A DNA stretch of 64,000 nt from Sipunculus nudus (taxonomy: Eukaryota > Annelida > Sipuncula > Golfingiida > Sipunculidae): the NCBI GenBank assembly GCA_026874595.1, contig CM049322.1, positions 43,528,840-43,592,839 of the forward strand, in the 5' to 3' direction. Both the position numbers and the translations under genes were made by a program. The notes beneath the pieces are model-generated. The model was not told the DNA's origin and did no database searches. It worked only from the letters and a program-made list of their open reading frames with translations. Positions 36,405 to 48,640 of this stretch are shown here, one piece after another (within the stretch, counting starts at the first letter, position 1; each line of letters starts with the position of its first letter).

Positions 36405-37650
36405 TATATACGTGGTATGTTAAAATATAAACGAAGTTTAACATTCACTCCTTAGAATATTATGGCATCTCGCAGTATTCCTTTTTTTCTTACTCTTATA
36501 CATGGGTACAAATAAATTTGCACCATTCTCGATCAGTTGCGAATATTGGTATAATCGTACATGAACGTTCTGGAAAGAAATCAACAACCAAATTGAATTC
36601 TGGAAAACAAATAACAGAAATCATATAAATGATCAAAGGACCCACAAGTACCAGAGCGCTATAAAACATAAAAAAAGTATATCTTCTTTTTACGTCTTAT
36701 TAATATTAGTCTTTTAGTTCATCACCCGATTTGATGTAGATGTTTAATTTAGTTTGACAGAGAAAGATTTTATAAATACCGTCATACTTAAGGCAACCAA
36801 GCGTTCGCATAACTACAAATTTGCATAATTACAAATTGTGTGCATCGGATCTTTTTAATTCATTGATTCATATCGATTGAATCATCAATCCGACCTCTCG
36901 GGGTAATAAACTAGGGTTTTGTGAATAAATATACTTTTAGACTAACTCAAGCTTAAGTGCAAATAAAATGTCGTGCAAAACGGAAATTTAAAATGTTCGT
37001 TTTATGGTGAATGTCTTTAGGGAAATTAAACCAGCCGCAATGGTGACAGTCATGTAGCGTGCAAAGGTAAGGCACGCATTGCAAAGTCTTCCTCAAATAA
37101 ACTCGTCAATCAAGCTCGCTCTTAGGATTACTTCAAAGTGCCAACTGATAACCAGTTTCTCATAGGCCTTGATTTTTAAGAACGCCGCTAAATAGCACGA
37201 TAGGTTGTGTAGATTTTTAGGAAGAACACATTTGGACGTGGATCTACATTTATAATTATCGTGTACACATCGATGGAAATCTTAGTTTAATCCTTTAGAG
37301 TATATTGCGCTTACTACTTTACAAACACATACACTATTACCTTGATGGCGACAGAACTTATGTTTTCTTTTGGATTATTTTCCAAAATTTTGATATGATC
37401 CGTTCATGTATTCCATTCTCCGGTTTATATATTTCCCTCTGTAGTTTATATCTTGCCCTCATCGGTTTATATCTTCCAGTGTCTGCTTTATATCAGATCG
37501 AGGCTTTTTTATACCTCCCGGTATTCATGTTACACATCAAAACTAAAATTAATTATATGACACTCTACATTTTACTTAAATATTACACAACCGCGTCGGC
37601 TAGGGATCTTTCAGACTCCGTCATCATTTTATACAGCTACATCCTGCAAG
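34596..37650. other. Non-coding duplicated sequence with copy 2-specific parts
   Basis: 34,620-35,200 resembles 6,620-7,100 of copy 1, and 36,690-37,640 resembles 7,580-8,430 plus 16,100-16,300. The middle (about 35,220-36,690) has no visible partner and contains a long TA run at 36,331-36,412. The empty site of the 7.6-kb LINE is at about 37,490-37,530. No gene supported. Confidence 0.7.
36331..36412. repeat. (TA)n microsatellite
   Basis: About 40 TA dinucleotides with one CA interruption near 36,400. The tyrosine/isoleucine-rich frame over it is an artefact. Confidence 0.95.
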
Positions 37651-37654
37651 GGCC

Positions 37655-37870
37655 ACAAACTGTACAAATCCTGGGCAGTCGAGTGGTTATACGCTCGGCT
37701 CTGACCACTGGTGACCCGGGTTCGATCCCCATCTTAGCTATAAGAGTGGGTTGTGTTGAGTCGTCCAAAGTTCCTTCGGTCTCTCTTTCCCCACAGAAAC
37801 CGGAACGCCACCATGCAAGAAATGCTTAGTTAATTGTATGTTATTTTTACTAGTTATGCAATCCAAAACT
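37655..37870 (+). mobile_element. tRNA-derived core SINE (copy in duplication unit 2)
   Basis: The tRNA head is better kept than in the partner at 16,315: CTGGGCAGTCGAGTGGTTA then CCCGGGTTCGATCCCC as B box near 37,715-37,730. The core region is diverged (TTCCTTCGGTCTCTCTTTCC), and the tail contains TAGTTATGCAATCCAAAA. Its flanks match those of 16,315-16,560, so both descend from one pre-duplication insertion. Confidence 0.8.
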
Positions 37871-40800
37871 GAATACTGAATAGTGTTTTAAAATCTGCTG
37901 GGTTTAAGGCTAGATCTGACAGTGCATTAATATAGGAGACCGCTCACGTTTGTCCCAGGTGTTCCCGGACAATCCTTGCCCCGGTAGGACATTTCAGCCA
38001 CCATTCACCCCATAAGCATTGTTCCGTCTACAAAAAAAATAAATAAAAAATAAAATAATGAACAAAACATTTCACTTGTCTTATATAGTTTATTTGTTTA
38101 CAAAGATTACCTACTATTTTGATTTTCGTCAATTTATTGTTAGTCACATTTTTCCTGTCTGGACACCTTCATATTTTTACTATTTGCGGACGGGTCTTTT
38201 TCTATTGAAAAATTTAATTATGAATCGTAACGTCTGGCTTGAGTTGGCTTCATCGATCAATTTCCACCCCAGCACTTCATCTCCTAGTATATTTTCCCAA
38301 CAAAATGCAAGACCCGGTGCATTTTGCATCTGTTACCGAAGTCATAAATCTGACATGGTCCCTATAGGACGTTGCCCGATAGACTCCCTGGTGGGATCAC
38401 TGAGTCCTCTGTACCGACAGTTTAAATCTGTATAAACCCCTGTTTCCTAATAATTTCTAGTTTAGGATCTCTAGACAAGTATAACTAAATAGTTCTCCCT
38501 GTAAGCACTCATAAAACAACAGGTTTTGTCCTGCATTCGACTGATAACATTTCCTTATAGATACATTTTTCAGCAAGAGAATATCAGGATTTATATGGAA
38601 AATATACCTATAAATCAGCTTTGTGAAATAACTTAAGTTGGCTGTTGAACAGGGGCTGCTGAATAAATATATAAGATGATCTTTTTTGGAATAACTTGTC
38701 TGTAATTAGAGCAAAGCATAATCTGTGTCGAGTCAGATATGGAACTCATTAGCTGGCACCCAGGGGCAGTCAATTGTTATATAGATGGTACAGTGAATTA
38801 GTCCAATATAGTAATAGAGTTTGTGGCTTGGGTGTCTCACATCGACTTGTTCTTGCTGCCAAGGTCTGTTTGCATTTCAACAAGCCAGGATATCAGCCAT
38901 AACAAGACAGGCAAGGTTCTTTGTTTTATAAATAATGGTCGCACGAAAGTTTCTCCGCTGACCTTACCAATGATCCTCTAATGAAGTTAATTTTCCGAGA
39001 ATATGAGAAAAAACTTGGCAAACACTAGTAATCAAAACCTTTCGCAGCATCTAAAAAGCTTCGGTCATAGCAAAACAGACAACCTCATGTCATATACGAA
39101 ATCCATTCCTTTCTTTGATGGGCAAGGAGTGCAGAACATATAGTTACGGCAAGAGTAGGCTATTCCTAAACAAAGAAACTGGCTTCATTATAGACATCTG
39201 CATTTATTTTTAAATGCAAGTTTACCCTTCAATGCTAAGAAAGCCATTAGTGAATGTTATAGTGGAAATTTCCATTTTACAGCGAGGGTCTTTCTCTTCA
39301 TGAATAAAATTGTCATGCTAACGGTTAACGGAAATGGTGTAATCCTGTGGTAAATTTAACCTGAAATAAGTTTTTTTTTTATATTAAACAGGTATTAAGA
39401 GTTTTACAAATATGGAGGTTAACAACGTAAGACATACCATACTGAAATGCTATATAATTGACATACATTCTTAATTTCATTATAGATAGATAGATAGAAA
39501 GATAGATGGATAGATAGATATATAGATATAGAAGATATAGATAATAGATTTATTTTTCTGTTGGTGTCCCCATTAATTTTACAGCTCAATTTGGTTTTCC
39601 TAATTGAAGAAGTGACATTGATCTAGAGTGTAGATATGACATAATGCCATCATTTATATAAAAAAATAACTAAAGCAATATCGAAGGATACTTGATACTA
39701 GATTAGGGCCGTTCTCTGTATTTAGTTTTAAAAAAAATAAAGCAGTTAAGGCACATGGCGTTGAAGCAACTCTTGACATGGTCATCGTTGGCACCATATC
39801 TTAAGTGAAAACCTTAGAGTGTAGGATACACCAATATAATAATTTACGTCACTCTGAGTAACTGGTTTTAGAAATCCCATAAGCGAGATTTTCTTTTATG
39901 TGACAGTTAAGCAGTCTCACGAATCGATATTACACGTCTTTCCAACGAGGACTGAGACTATTTCTTTTACTTTCTCTAAGGTCTGAGAGTATCACGTGTA
40001 AAGGTCACGTGGCACTGGGCAAAAAGTTGATCCATCACTGAGATTAACCATGTCCCATGGCCGGTGAATTGGACAGGGCAGCTATGACTGTTGTGTCGCC
40101 TGTAAAGGCTTGTCGCGCCTTTTGTTTAAATGAATTTCGAAGGGAGTTTATACAAACTCTTAGAAAATTCTATAAAATTTATAAAAGTTATAAAACTTTA
40201 TAAAAGGATACTTTAAAGGGACATTTAGCGTAATGCATGTGGCATGTTCTTTTTGCTTGCTAAATGTGGGTTTAAAAGCCGTTTAATAGTTGTGTCTGTC
40301 AGCGGAGAACCCTGATCATAACAAGCCCATAAAAGAACGCTGGTAAATCAAATCAGCAATGATTTCATATGAGAACAATAAGGAATATAAAGTTTATGGT
40401 GGAGTGTCTAGTCTCGCTGAAAAGGGAAAACCGGGCCAATACAATAGCAATAGTTTATTATATATATCTTCGTGTGGTAATAAAATAAACTTAAGAATAC
40501 AAAAACGACAAAATAAGTTATATAAATTAAGCGGACGGTGTGGCGATACTAAATCAAAAATATAATCTAAACTTAAATACAATATAGACTTTGTAGAAGA
40601 AGGTGAAAGGCTCGTCAAATATTGATTTAAAAAAAAAGTCAATTATAATCGGAAATTCTGTACTGGCTAAAAAAAATATAAGGGTCACATGCCTACCAAC
40701 ATAAATTTGCAAAAAAATAATTGCACAAAAAGCACTGTAAGATATTTTTAAAAGTAAAACGAATTAAAAAGAATGATAGGTGGATAAAAAATCCAAGCTG

Positions 40801-41345
40801 TTAATATATGAAAACAATAAATAACATGTCTAAAAAATGTATCCGCAGTCAAAACTTGTGACAGTTCAGTAGTTGAACCGACCGTTTCAGCATTAGTGAA
40901 GTGTCTTGTGAACCCTTAGCGTGACAACCTAATAAGGCGTGTCGAATGTAAATTGAATGCAATTTGCTACTGTATGGATATCCTCAATTCTATTCCCTTA
41001 GGATGTATTGATGTAGCGTTTCCAGAGACTTTCTCACGTTTGATCAGAAAAGGTTCAATTATCAGATTATTAAAATGTCTTGTAGACAACTTGACATGAG
41101 ATACATTGTCAGATCACAGTGAGACGGTCTGATTCGGTTGAGACGGGTACTATCCTTGTGTTTCTTACTTTTCCGTCTAAAGGATACAACTGTTTCTAAC
41201 TTCACCGATATTTTTTTTAATGAAAGTCTTGCCTTCTAGACTTTAATATATTCTTTATGAAATCATCTATAAACAGTATTTCTTTTTCATTGGCACTTAT
41301 GTATATATAGTGTTGTTTATCAATATATATTGTTTTTAATATATG
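37871..41345. other. Non-coding duplicated sequence
   Basis: Matches 16,560-17,180, 19,745-20,100 and 22,015-23,830 of copy 1. A (GATA)-like tract lies at 39,480-39,540. At 40,140-40,215 is a TTATAAAA-rich stretch with several ATAAAA.TTATAAA near-repeats, absent from the copy 1 equivalent. No gene supported. Confidence 0.7.
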
Positions 41346-41512
41346 CAGTAAAACCTCGCGTAACGACCACCTAGGTTTAGCGACCACCTCTAAATAAAGA
41401 TTACTTCTTCACGGTCCACATTATTTTTTTTGCCCTCCCTATATGACTTCGCTTAGACGCCCACCTCGAAAATGCGACCACTTTATTGAGTTCGAGTTGG
41501 TGGTCGCCTTAT
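41346..41512. mobile_element. pogo/Tc1-like terminal-repeat remnant (MITE-like)
   Basis: Begins CAGTAAAACCTCGCGTAACG and carries CGACCACCT at 41,363 and again at 41,380, with reverse-complement forms such as GGTGGTCGC near 41,499-41,508. The CAGTAAAACCTCG start and GCGACCACC repeats are typical of short pogo-like DNA elements in invertebrates (from memory, unverified). Copy 1 lacks this block. The TA target duplication expected for this group is not clear because the flanks are TA-rich. Confidence 0.5.
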
Positions 41513-43080
41513 TAATGAATAAATAAATATATAAATATATTTATGTCACCTGAGTATAACATTTTAATTTATTAAATTCTTACTGTTTCTAATAAATTTG
41601 TCTTTTATATTTGAAAAAGAAATACTAATTTTGAAATATTTGCCACATGTAAAAGATTTCTAATGCAGTAGCCTCGAACTGCTTCGCTGCAACATTTTGA
41701 CAAAATGCCCTATGGAAAATAAAATATACCAACTTATCATAAATGTAGCGTCCCCTCGATACCACGTTATGACATGATTTAGTATTCGAAATATAGCGAT
41801 TGACAGTGTTATCCCAATGCGAACTCAAGCCAAAATGTTAAAATTGATTTTTTTTCTTAAGAAAATCCTACCCCGTCCCACGCGGAACCCTCTCTGACTT
41901 ATCTTAAAAGAAAACTATTAAAATAACGATTAATGCATGGTGAAAACTGCAGGTTACCAATATGAAGACAAAATTAAGAAAAAAAATCCATACAATGTAT
42001 AATTTACTAGTAATCCACAAAATGGATTAACTATACTTCAGTTGATAAAAACCTAAGAACTTCCTAACAACGACTAGAAGATTTCCCTTTTTAAATTTAC
42101 TGTTTGTCTTTCTGTTTTAATTTTCAAATAAGATATAAATTGAATGATCTAATTAATCTATTAAAGCAAATAACTGTGCCTGGTTCCGACATCCGGCAGG
42201 TACACGCAGTCATAATTTTTTTATATAAATAATGCGTAGGCGGAGAAAATGTGATCTGCTAGAGCTTTCTTGATTATTCATTTCGAAGGTTATGATTTCA
42301 GAGTCAACATTTCTACCTTTTTTCCGCGGTTAAATGATTATAGGAATTGCCGGAGCAGAATTAAAGAGACACAAATCTCATTATATCTTCAAAAACTTTA
42401 GATACGCCCGCTATGAAGAACGTAGATAAAGAGAAACTTTCTGGCTTGGTCGCCTTGATCACCTTAACCTCCACAAAATGACAATCAACTGACAATCGAA
42501 AATCTACTGGGGCGTATACGTCTCACTGTATCTAAATCAGTTTATGACAGACCCGCTCACTATAAACATTCTCACGAGGACATCTATTCTTGGCTGCCTG
42601 AAACCGGTGAGCTTCCCCTGTAAAATTGTACAACTTAACTACTACGCAACAGGGGCATGTCTCGCCTGAGTCATTGTTAAAATCAGAAGGTATGATTGAA
42701 TCACCAGGTAGACCATTAAAGCGTCACTTATTTGTATATATGTGGTTTTACACAGCATAACTTTATATCACATAAGCGAAGAACGTAGAGAATGTCGAAA
42801 ACATGGCAGTATATAGCTCAAAATAAATCCTAAAATATCTTAAAAAATTGAAATTCAGTCCTCAATCATTTGCATAAAACATATCATTCTACCATGAGTT
42901 TTGTTCACACACTAAAAGAAAAAAAATAATTGTTACATCAAAAAGATCCATTACTTTCAATTAGAAAATAAAATACTTCTACATCAATCACTTTTGAAGT
43001 AATATCTATCGAAATGATACTTCTGATACATTTTGGTTTCATTTGGTCTCATACATAATCTTTTTTTTTTATTTATTTTT
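41513..43080. other. Non-coding, end of copy 2 and beyond
   Basis: 41,850-42,870 matches 23,870-24,870. Beyond about 42,870 the similarity stops. No gene supported. Confidence 0.65.
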
Positions 43081-43099
43081 TTTTGGGGGGGGGGGGGGG

Positions 43100-43392
43100 T
43101 CAGAGACCGCCACCATTTTTCAGGTTAAATTAACTTCGGACTTTTTGACAGAGCAGTATCACACGCTTCCTCTAATGTTGCTGCCTGGCATGAACCAGTA
43201 TCGGTGACTTCTACACCTGCGGGCCCTGGATGCGCAATCGTTATACCACCGTGGAACCCAAGAGCGCACTTGTGAGTTAAACGCGGCCTTCCCATAAAGC
43301 CTGCAGAGCGCTCATCCTTGGTAGGGAACGACCGTGAAAATCTCACCGCCTCGGCTGAGATTCAAACTCATGATCTCCCGGCTTTGAGTCAA
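43100..43392 (-). mobile_element. Truncated second member of the 411-bp tRNA SINE
   Basis: Shares with 27,850-28,260 the blocks CAGTATCACACGCTTCCTCT, CACCTGCGGGCCC, AAGCCTGCA.AGCGCTCA and TCTCACCGCCTCGGCTG, all in the same order. The tRNA head is lost upstream of GGCTTTGAGTC, so the A box is missing. The B box has decayed (GATTCAAACTC). The element's tail end abuts a G15 run at 43,085-43,099 and a T-rich stretch. Confidence 0.82.
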
Positions 43393-44870
43393 TAATATTT
43401 TCCTTTGCATACAACTGATTGACATGGACAAGAGTTCACGACCGTCTAAAATTTGTGAAACAATTAAGTATCCGCAGTTATTGAAGTAACCTTAACAACA
43501 CATTAACTAACTTAATGATTTTCAAATATAAAAGAGATGCTGTAGCCGAACGTTTTCTTTCATTTGTTCATTTTCTGAGACATCCTATTCCTCCTTCATC
43601 TTACCAGTGTTAATACCACTGTACTATATATAACTCACTTCAAAAGAGAACATTAAATACAAGTCATACACTAATTTCTGATATGGGAACTCATTCCCAT
43701 TGAAGATGCATTATAAATAGGAAAGAAAACACATACAAACTGGTGCATATTTTGTCAAAGTGGAAGGGGTCTTTTATCTTTGATGCATCCAAGATACTGC
43801 ACAGGCGGGTTTAACTTGGTAATTGCTCTGGTATATTGCTTATTATTTATACATATGATGTACATAAAAAGAAGGTCCAACATAAAGATAACGTAAAAAT
43901 GAACATATAATGCTTAATCTATTCCCTACATTCCAATTTTCCCTAACATACAGCATTAATAAAGTTGCGTAAAGCAAGGGCATCCCTTATAAGAAATATA
44001 CAAGTTTTTTTTTTTCCAGCGATAACGTTAATCTCCTGAAATATATCATTAAAAATGTTCACAGGCCTGACTCTATATTTATAAGCTAACTGTTAACAGT
44101 CTAACCGTGTTCACAATCTCTTTCCTTCCAACTATTTTGATAGTCATTTCACCTGGCGGACCTGAAAATAAAGAAAGATGAATAGACAAGGAAAAGAGGA
44201 ACACTCTCATTCATTACTTGATAAAGAGGAGGTACTTTTTCTCTTTTTCCATTTTGATACTATAAACGCTCTCACTGTTCCTGGTCTAAGCAACTGTAGA
44301 TAATGTAAACGACGACCGCCATAAGCCACCAAACATTCCATTGATCTGTGTACTGCGCATGCGCGTGAAAGGATAAGAAGTACCTGAATCATCCAGTGAT
44401 AACATTTATACACAGACAGGTTGTCCCTCTGAGTTGCTCTTCTAAATACAGTTTTATTAAATTTAAATCATTACTTAACAACCGTTTTGTTGTGTGTTCG
44501 TTTGTCATTTGTCAAAGTGGTTCGGTACCCTGTTGTCTTTTCAAACGACTGACATAATAAAATTGATGCCAGTAATTAAGGTTTAATACAGTTTGTTTAC
44601 TAATACGTTTATAACATTTTAAGCTTCAAGCGCTCTTCTAAATTGCAATGAAAGAAATAAAAGTACAATCATTCGCATTACTTTTAAACTAGCGTCTTTG
44701 CTTGACTAGCTATGCATATTTCAGAGATATTGTGGACCAAAAGGCTTTCCTCTAAAGTGCAATAAAGTGTAATCACTTTAAAAGGGATCGGTCAATCAGG
44801 AATGATCCAAATACGTTTTTGATAGAACGTTTTGCGATACATATTACAAAAAACCCTCCGGCCTTTGCAT
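43393..44870. other. Non-coding stretch
   Basis: No gene confirmed. A minus-strand frame at 44,207-44,413 lies below an NRF-1-like palindrome (see 44,354-44,365) but has no domain. Confidence 0.5.
44354..44365. promoter_or_regulatory. NRF-1-like palindrome TGCGCATGCGCG
   Basis: An isolated GC-rich palindrome in AT-rich DNA that fits the consensus YGCGCAYGCGCR of animal NRF-1 promoters. On the minus strand it is followed within about 30 bp by ATGGAATG and by ATGGCGGTCG. Only a sequence match; no transcript evidence. Confidence 0.3.
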
Positions 44871-44871
44871 T

Positions 44872-44874
<3 letters not shown>

Positions 44875-44922
<48 letters not shown>
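44875..44922. repeat. (GA)n microsatellite
   Basis: About 23 GA dinucleotides. Confidence 0.95.
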
Positions 44923-44924
<2 letters not shown>

Positions 44925-46480
44925 TACCACACAGTTGTTTGAGCAGGTAGTAATCATGTATACTTTCGAGCATTACTACAGGTTTGTCCTTCTGGAGAAA
45001 AAGAATTTTTTTCCGCTTAAGCTGCATCCTACCATCATATAAAACTTTCAGTCACAATTCACTCAGTGTAAACCTGATTCTGCAATCTTTCTTGCCATGC
45101 GGCAAACACACTTGCATGGAAAAGAACTGAATGTTTTCAATATCAACACTGTCATATCAGAAACTCAATTCTGCAGTAAAAGAGAGAAATATTTAGGAAC
45201 AAGAGCCTAAGTGACAAATGTATAAAAACCATAGACTATTTTATTTGAAATATAAGAAATGTAGGAAGTCGTTTTTGTGTTAGGTTTGTCATTACATATC
45301 AGCTACTTATGTGGAAAACATCAAGATTTTCACCTTTCCAACGCATAGGTACAAAATGGAAAAAAAAACTGTCCGTGCACTTGGCAGGCGGAGAGGCGTT
45401 ATTATGACCCTTGCCTAAGGAGTCCTAGGATTCCTATGATCATGCACTACTGTCTAAGGACTTTGTACTTAAAAGTATGGGCACATTGTGTGACAATAAA
45501 AAGAAATGTGATACAATTTGTTTTAAACGTGTACATACCGCTTCTTTGATATCAATAAACGGTTGCCACATCTTCAAAGATACAGACTGGATAAAGGGAT
45601 CATGTGATAGAATATAACCTTGCCTGGCATTCTGACTACTCTATCCGTCCGTCTAGACTAATAGGAAAACAAAAGCTTATAAACCCACGAAGCTTAGACT
45701 CTTTTTGGTGTCTTTTGCTGAGCATCAACAAAGAACGCCAATTAATCTCTGTCTCATTTAGATTGTGGACGTTTAAATCTGCCCGGTTGAGTATGATATA
45801 AAAGCCGATTTGACAGGGAGTGGTCAAGTATAGCGATATTTATGGATTTTCTCATTTCTACTTTCAATATAGCATTACACGGTTAAGTAACAAAACAATC
45901 ATTTAACTCAGATGTTCATAAAACCAAACAATCAAGGATGCAGTTGTGTATCCATCTGTTACCTTAATATCTAAATGGACCATTATAATAGTTTAATAGT
46001 ATACTGCTCTCTCCGCCCTTTATACTTCAATGTTGTCTTGGCCATAACCTTTTAAATCGTACCTTTTGAAAAGATGTGCTTTCGGCTCGGGGGCTTTAAA
46101 GTGGTTTACTCAAGCTTGGAATAATTCTATATTCATCACCTTTAAGAAACTGTAAAGGAATCTCTGAGGATATTGATATTTAATAAGAATTCGCCGTGTT
46201 TACATATACGAAGGTTCAGAGACCACCACATGAACTATTAGGCCAAGTGTTACTTATCCGTTTTCTACCATGACCCTGTTACTAATTGTGTATGATGTAA
46301 ATTCTATTTTAACAGAGTGTTCTCGTGTTTCATTATTTTTATGGATTTTCTTATTTCTTGTTTAAATTTAGCATTCTCTAGAAATCTTTATCACTGTTAA
46401 GTAACGAAAGCGAACAATTAATGCTATAGCTCCAGAGTCAAACACCTTAACCATTACGCTTCATCCTACCCTTTGTTAGA
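44923..46480. other. Non-coding stretch, no supported feature
   Basis: Short frames on both strands at 45,604-45,827 overlap each other and have no recognisable content. If the gene at 46.5-48.2 kb is real, its upstream exon or exons with a signal peptide may lie here, but I could not identify one. Confidence 0.45.
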
Positions 46481-46508
46481 ATGACCTTGTATATGGGAGT
46501 TCTATACA

Positions 46509-48180
46509 ATGTACTCGTTTGCTGATAACGTATTGATCATGACAGAGGTTCCTCTGGGTCTGGATCAGATAATTCAGATCGATAAGACAGGAAGAGTGAT
46601 GTCTGAACAACCGCCGTATCTACAGATCATGCCGAGAATCCGACGCCTATTACTGAACGCTCAGTGCTACTGCAGCAGACGCCCGTTTCATTGTAACCTT
46701 GGTAATTGTAAGTACTTTTGTTTGTTCGGTTAAAATGCTGGCTTCTTAGAGACCGTCGTTTCTTTTATGCAATTTATATTTTAATTAACTTATATTTCGA
46801 GAATATTGCATGTATGTTGCTGTGAAATTTTGTCAAACTCCTTTAAAAAATATTCCCTTCTTCTGTTATAGAATCATTTGTGAAACTCCTTTATTTTCCT
46901 TCGGAATGTATTAACTGATCAGATGCTTTACGCCATGTATATACATATCAGGTTTCCTACTGTTAATGTTATATCATCCGTTTGTACTTCGACTTTTATA
47001 TCCCATATTTGCTGCTGAGTTATTCCGCTGAGTTATCTGTCACGGGTCCATTCGCAGCGATCTCTCTCTGCTTATAGATTTGCACCTTTGCACCTTCCTC
47101 GAAGTATCTATGTTTCATAAATTATTCATTTCGCACGAGTAGTTCAACTGTTTTTTTTTCATGGAATCAAATTGTGTTTCGTACGGACAGAGAATATGAT
47201 GCAAATCGTATGTAGGGAGAACAGACCAATATTTACATAGCATACATACTACGCTGTGTTCCCCGGACGAATACAATGGCGAATATGTGCAGGTGAATGA
47301 ACCTTCGTAGCATATTTTTAAGCATTTTATAATACATCTATTTTTTTATTCATACGTATGTGTTTTTTTCCAATTTGGTGAACTCAAAAAACTAGTTATT
47401 GTGCTTTTGTAAAGATTTACCAGATTCAAAAATGACAAATTAGACATCATTTTAGGTAGATTGTCTGCCTGTCGAGAAAAATGTAAACGCCGATATAATG
47501 GCATCTACGTGCAATGTACGGCGACAGCGACTGCTATCCTAACCGAGACACCTATCGTGAGCCATTTTCTGTACCATTTCCCTTATTGTATAATTGATTT
47601 ATGTGGGGAAATTTGTGATTTATTTGTAAAAGGTCTACGTTATTATAAGCTCGTCTTTAAAGATGACTATGCCCGTAATCAAAATATTAATCAAGTATAA
47701 AATAAAAACAAATTCACCTGGAAAATAAACCCTTTCGACCTCTTACTTGGGTAAAATAACTGTTTATACGTTATATTTGTCCAATTCATCCAGGGAGTTC
47801 GAGAGCCATACCCATATATGCGAACCGGAAACACTAGGATCAATCGCAGACGTTTTAGATACGATAATTTGAAATAACATTTTATTCACAGCTGATAAGG
47901 TGAAACGGCTTTAAAATTTGATATTTGTAATAAGTTCTGCAGCCAGGACATGGATTTACTGAACAGTGTAATGCCATCAATGACAGCGCCGAGTTTAATG
48001 TGTAGTATCCAATGTGGCCTTTGTGCCAATGGGGATATCTTTATTCATGTTTGTTTAAAACCTAACATCAAGAAATTCAAATTCCCACAGATTATAATGT
48101 CAGTTAAATTGACCCTATACATGGACCAAGAGGGGGTCAAAGTAAAAATCTGCTGGCGTTATAACATTTGCCTATCGTAA
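46509..48180 (+). CDS. Candidate three-exon gene for a cysteine-rich protein (unrecognised)
   Basis: Proposed exons are 46,509-46,707, 47,456-47,556 and 47,947-48,180 (TAA). Splice signals are T|GTAAGT at 46,708; TTTTAG before 47,456; ATC|GTGAGC at 47,557; and CTGCAGCCAG before 47,947. The phases agree: the first junction splits a TGT cysteine codon 1/2 and the second is phase 0. The total is 534 nt, 177 residues and 13 cysteines. The first exon ends in a basic RIRR (possible furin-type cleavage), then Cys spacing x1-x6-x4-x4-x3-x10 runs across the exon 1/2 junction. Exon 3 has C-x3-C-x2-C-x9-C-x32-C-x5-C. Base composition is less AT-biased than the neighbourhood. No signal peptide is seen at the given ATG, so an upstream exon is likely. 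An in-frame TGA at 46,482 limits extension, leaving a possible acceptor near 46,499. Family unknown. It could be a secreted peptide precursor, or a chance model. Confidence 0.42.
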
Positions 48181-48404
48181 CAGAATGCTTCTGCAATATT
48201 TAGTGAGTGTTTAATTGGGAAAATGTGATGTTGACAATGCCATGTTTAAGGTGTGCCACAATTAGAAAATATGATGGCGACAAGTCAAAGGGGTGCCGAC
48301 TTATATCCTCCGTGAAATAGGGACAACTGCTGTTGTCATATAATATATGATATAGCACAACAAAACTTTGCCAGGAATGAATAATTCGTTCTCTCTTCTT
48401 ATAT
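48181..48404. other. Possible 3' region of the cysteine-rich gene model
   Basis: No canonical AATAAA poly(A) signal is obvious right after the stop at 48,180, so the 3' end is undefined. Confidence 0.35.
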
Positions 48405-48640
48405 AACTGTCACAAATCCTGGACAGTCGAGTGGTAAAACGCCCGGCTCTCTCCGCTGGGGACCCGGTTTCGATCCCAGGAGTTTTCATTAGAGTTCATT
48501 ATAGTCGATCGTACAGTGTCGTTGGTTTTTATCCAGGTCCTCTGGTTTCCTAAGTCTCGACAGACTACCGAGCGCCATCATCCGGGCGCATCATATAGTT
48601 ATTATAGTTAGATGTACAATCCATGTAAAATAATTAAAGT
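48405..48640 (+). mobile_element. tRNA-derived core SINE
   Basis: The best preserved plus-strand member here. CTGGACAGTCGAGTGGTAAA is the A-box region and CCCGGTTTCGATCCCAGG the B box near 48,464-48,480. Then comes ATCCAGGTCCTCTGGTTTCC as core, with a tail of TTATTATAGTTAGATGTACA and CAATCC. Same order and spacing as 16,315-16,560 and 37,655-37,870. Confidence 0.85.

Larger units (their letters stand above)
24901..42870 (+). repeat. Large direct segmental duplication, copy 2
   Basis: Tandem partner of 2,406-24,900 in the same orientation. The junction lies near 24,870-24,910, where the copy 1 tail (matching 42,780-42,860) runs into the copy 2 head (matching 2,410-2,470). Insertions absent from copy 1 are a 100-bp SINE, a 108-bp insert, a 411-bp SINE, a 5.1-kb LINE, and a block around 41,300-41,850 with a pogo-like remnant. 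Much of 35,220-36,690, including a long TA run, has no clear partner. After removing these, both copies reduce to a shared core of roughly 10-12 kb. Confidence 0.9.

Noticed and set aside
36092-36430. 112-codon frame ending in a long Tyr/Ile repeat
   Set aside because: The second half is translated (TA)n microsatellite and the first half has no recognisable content.
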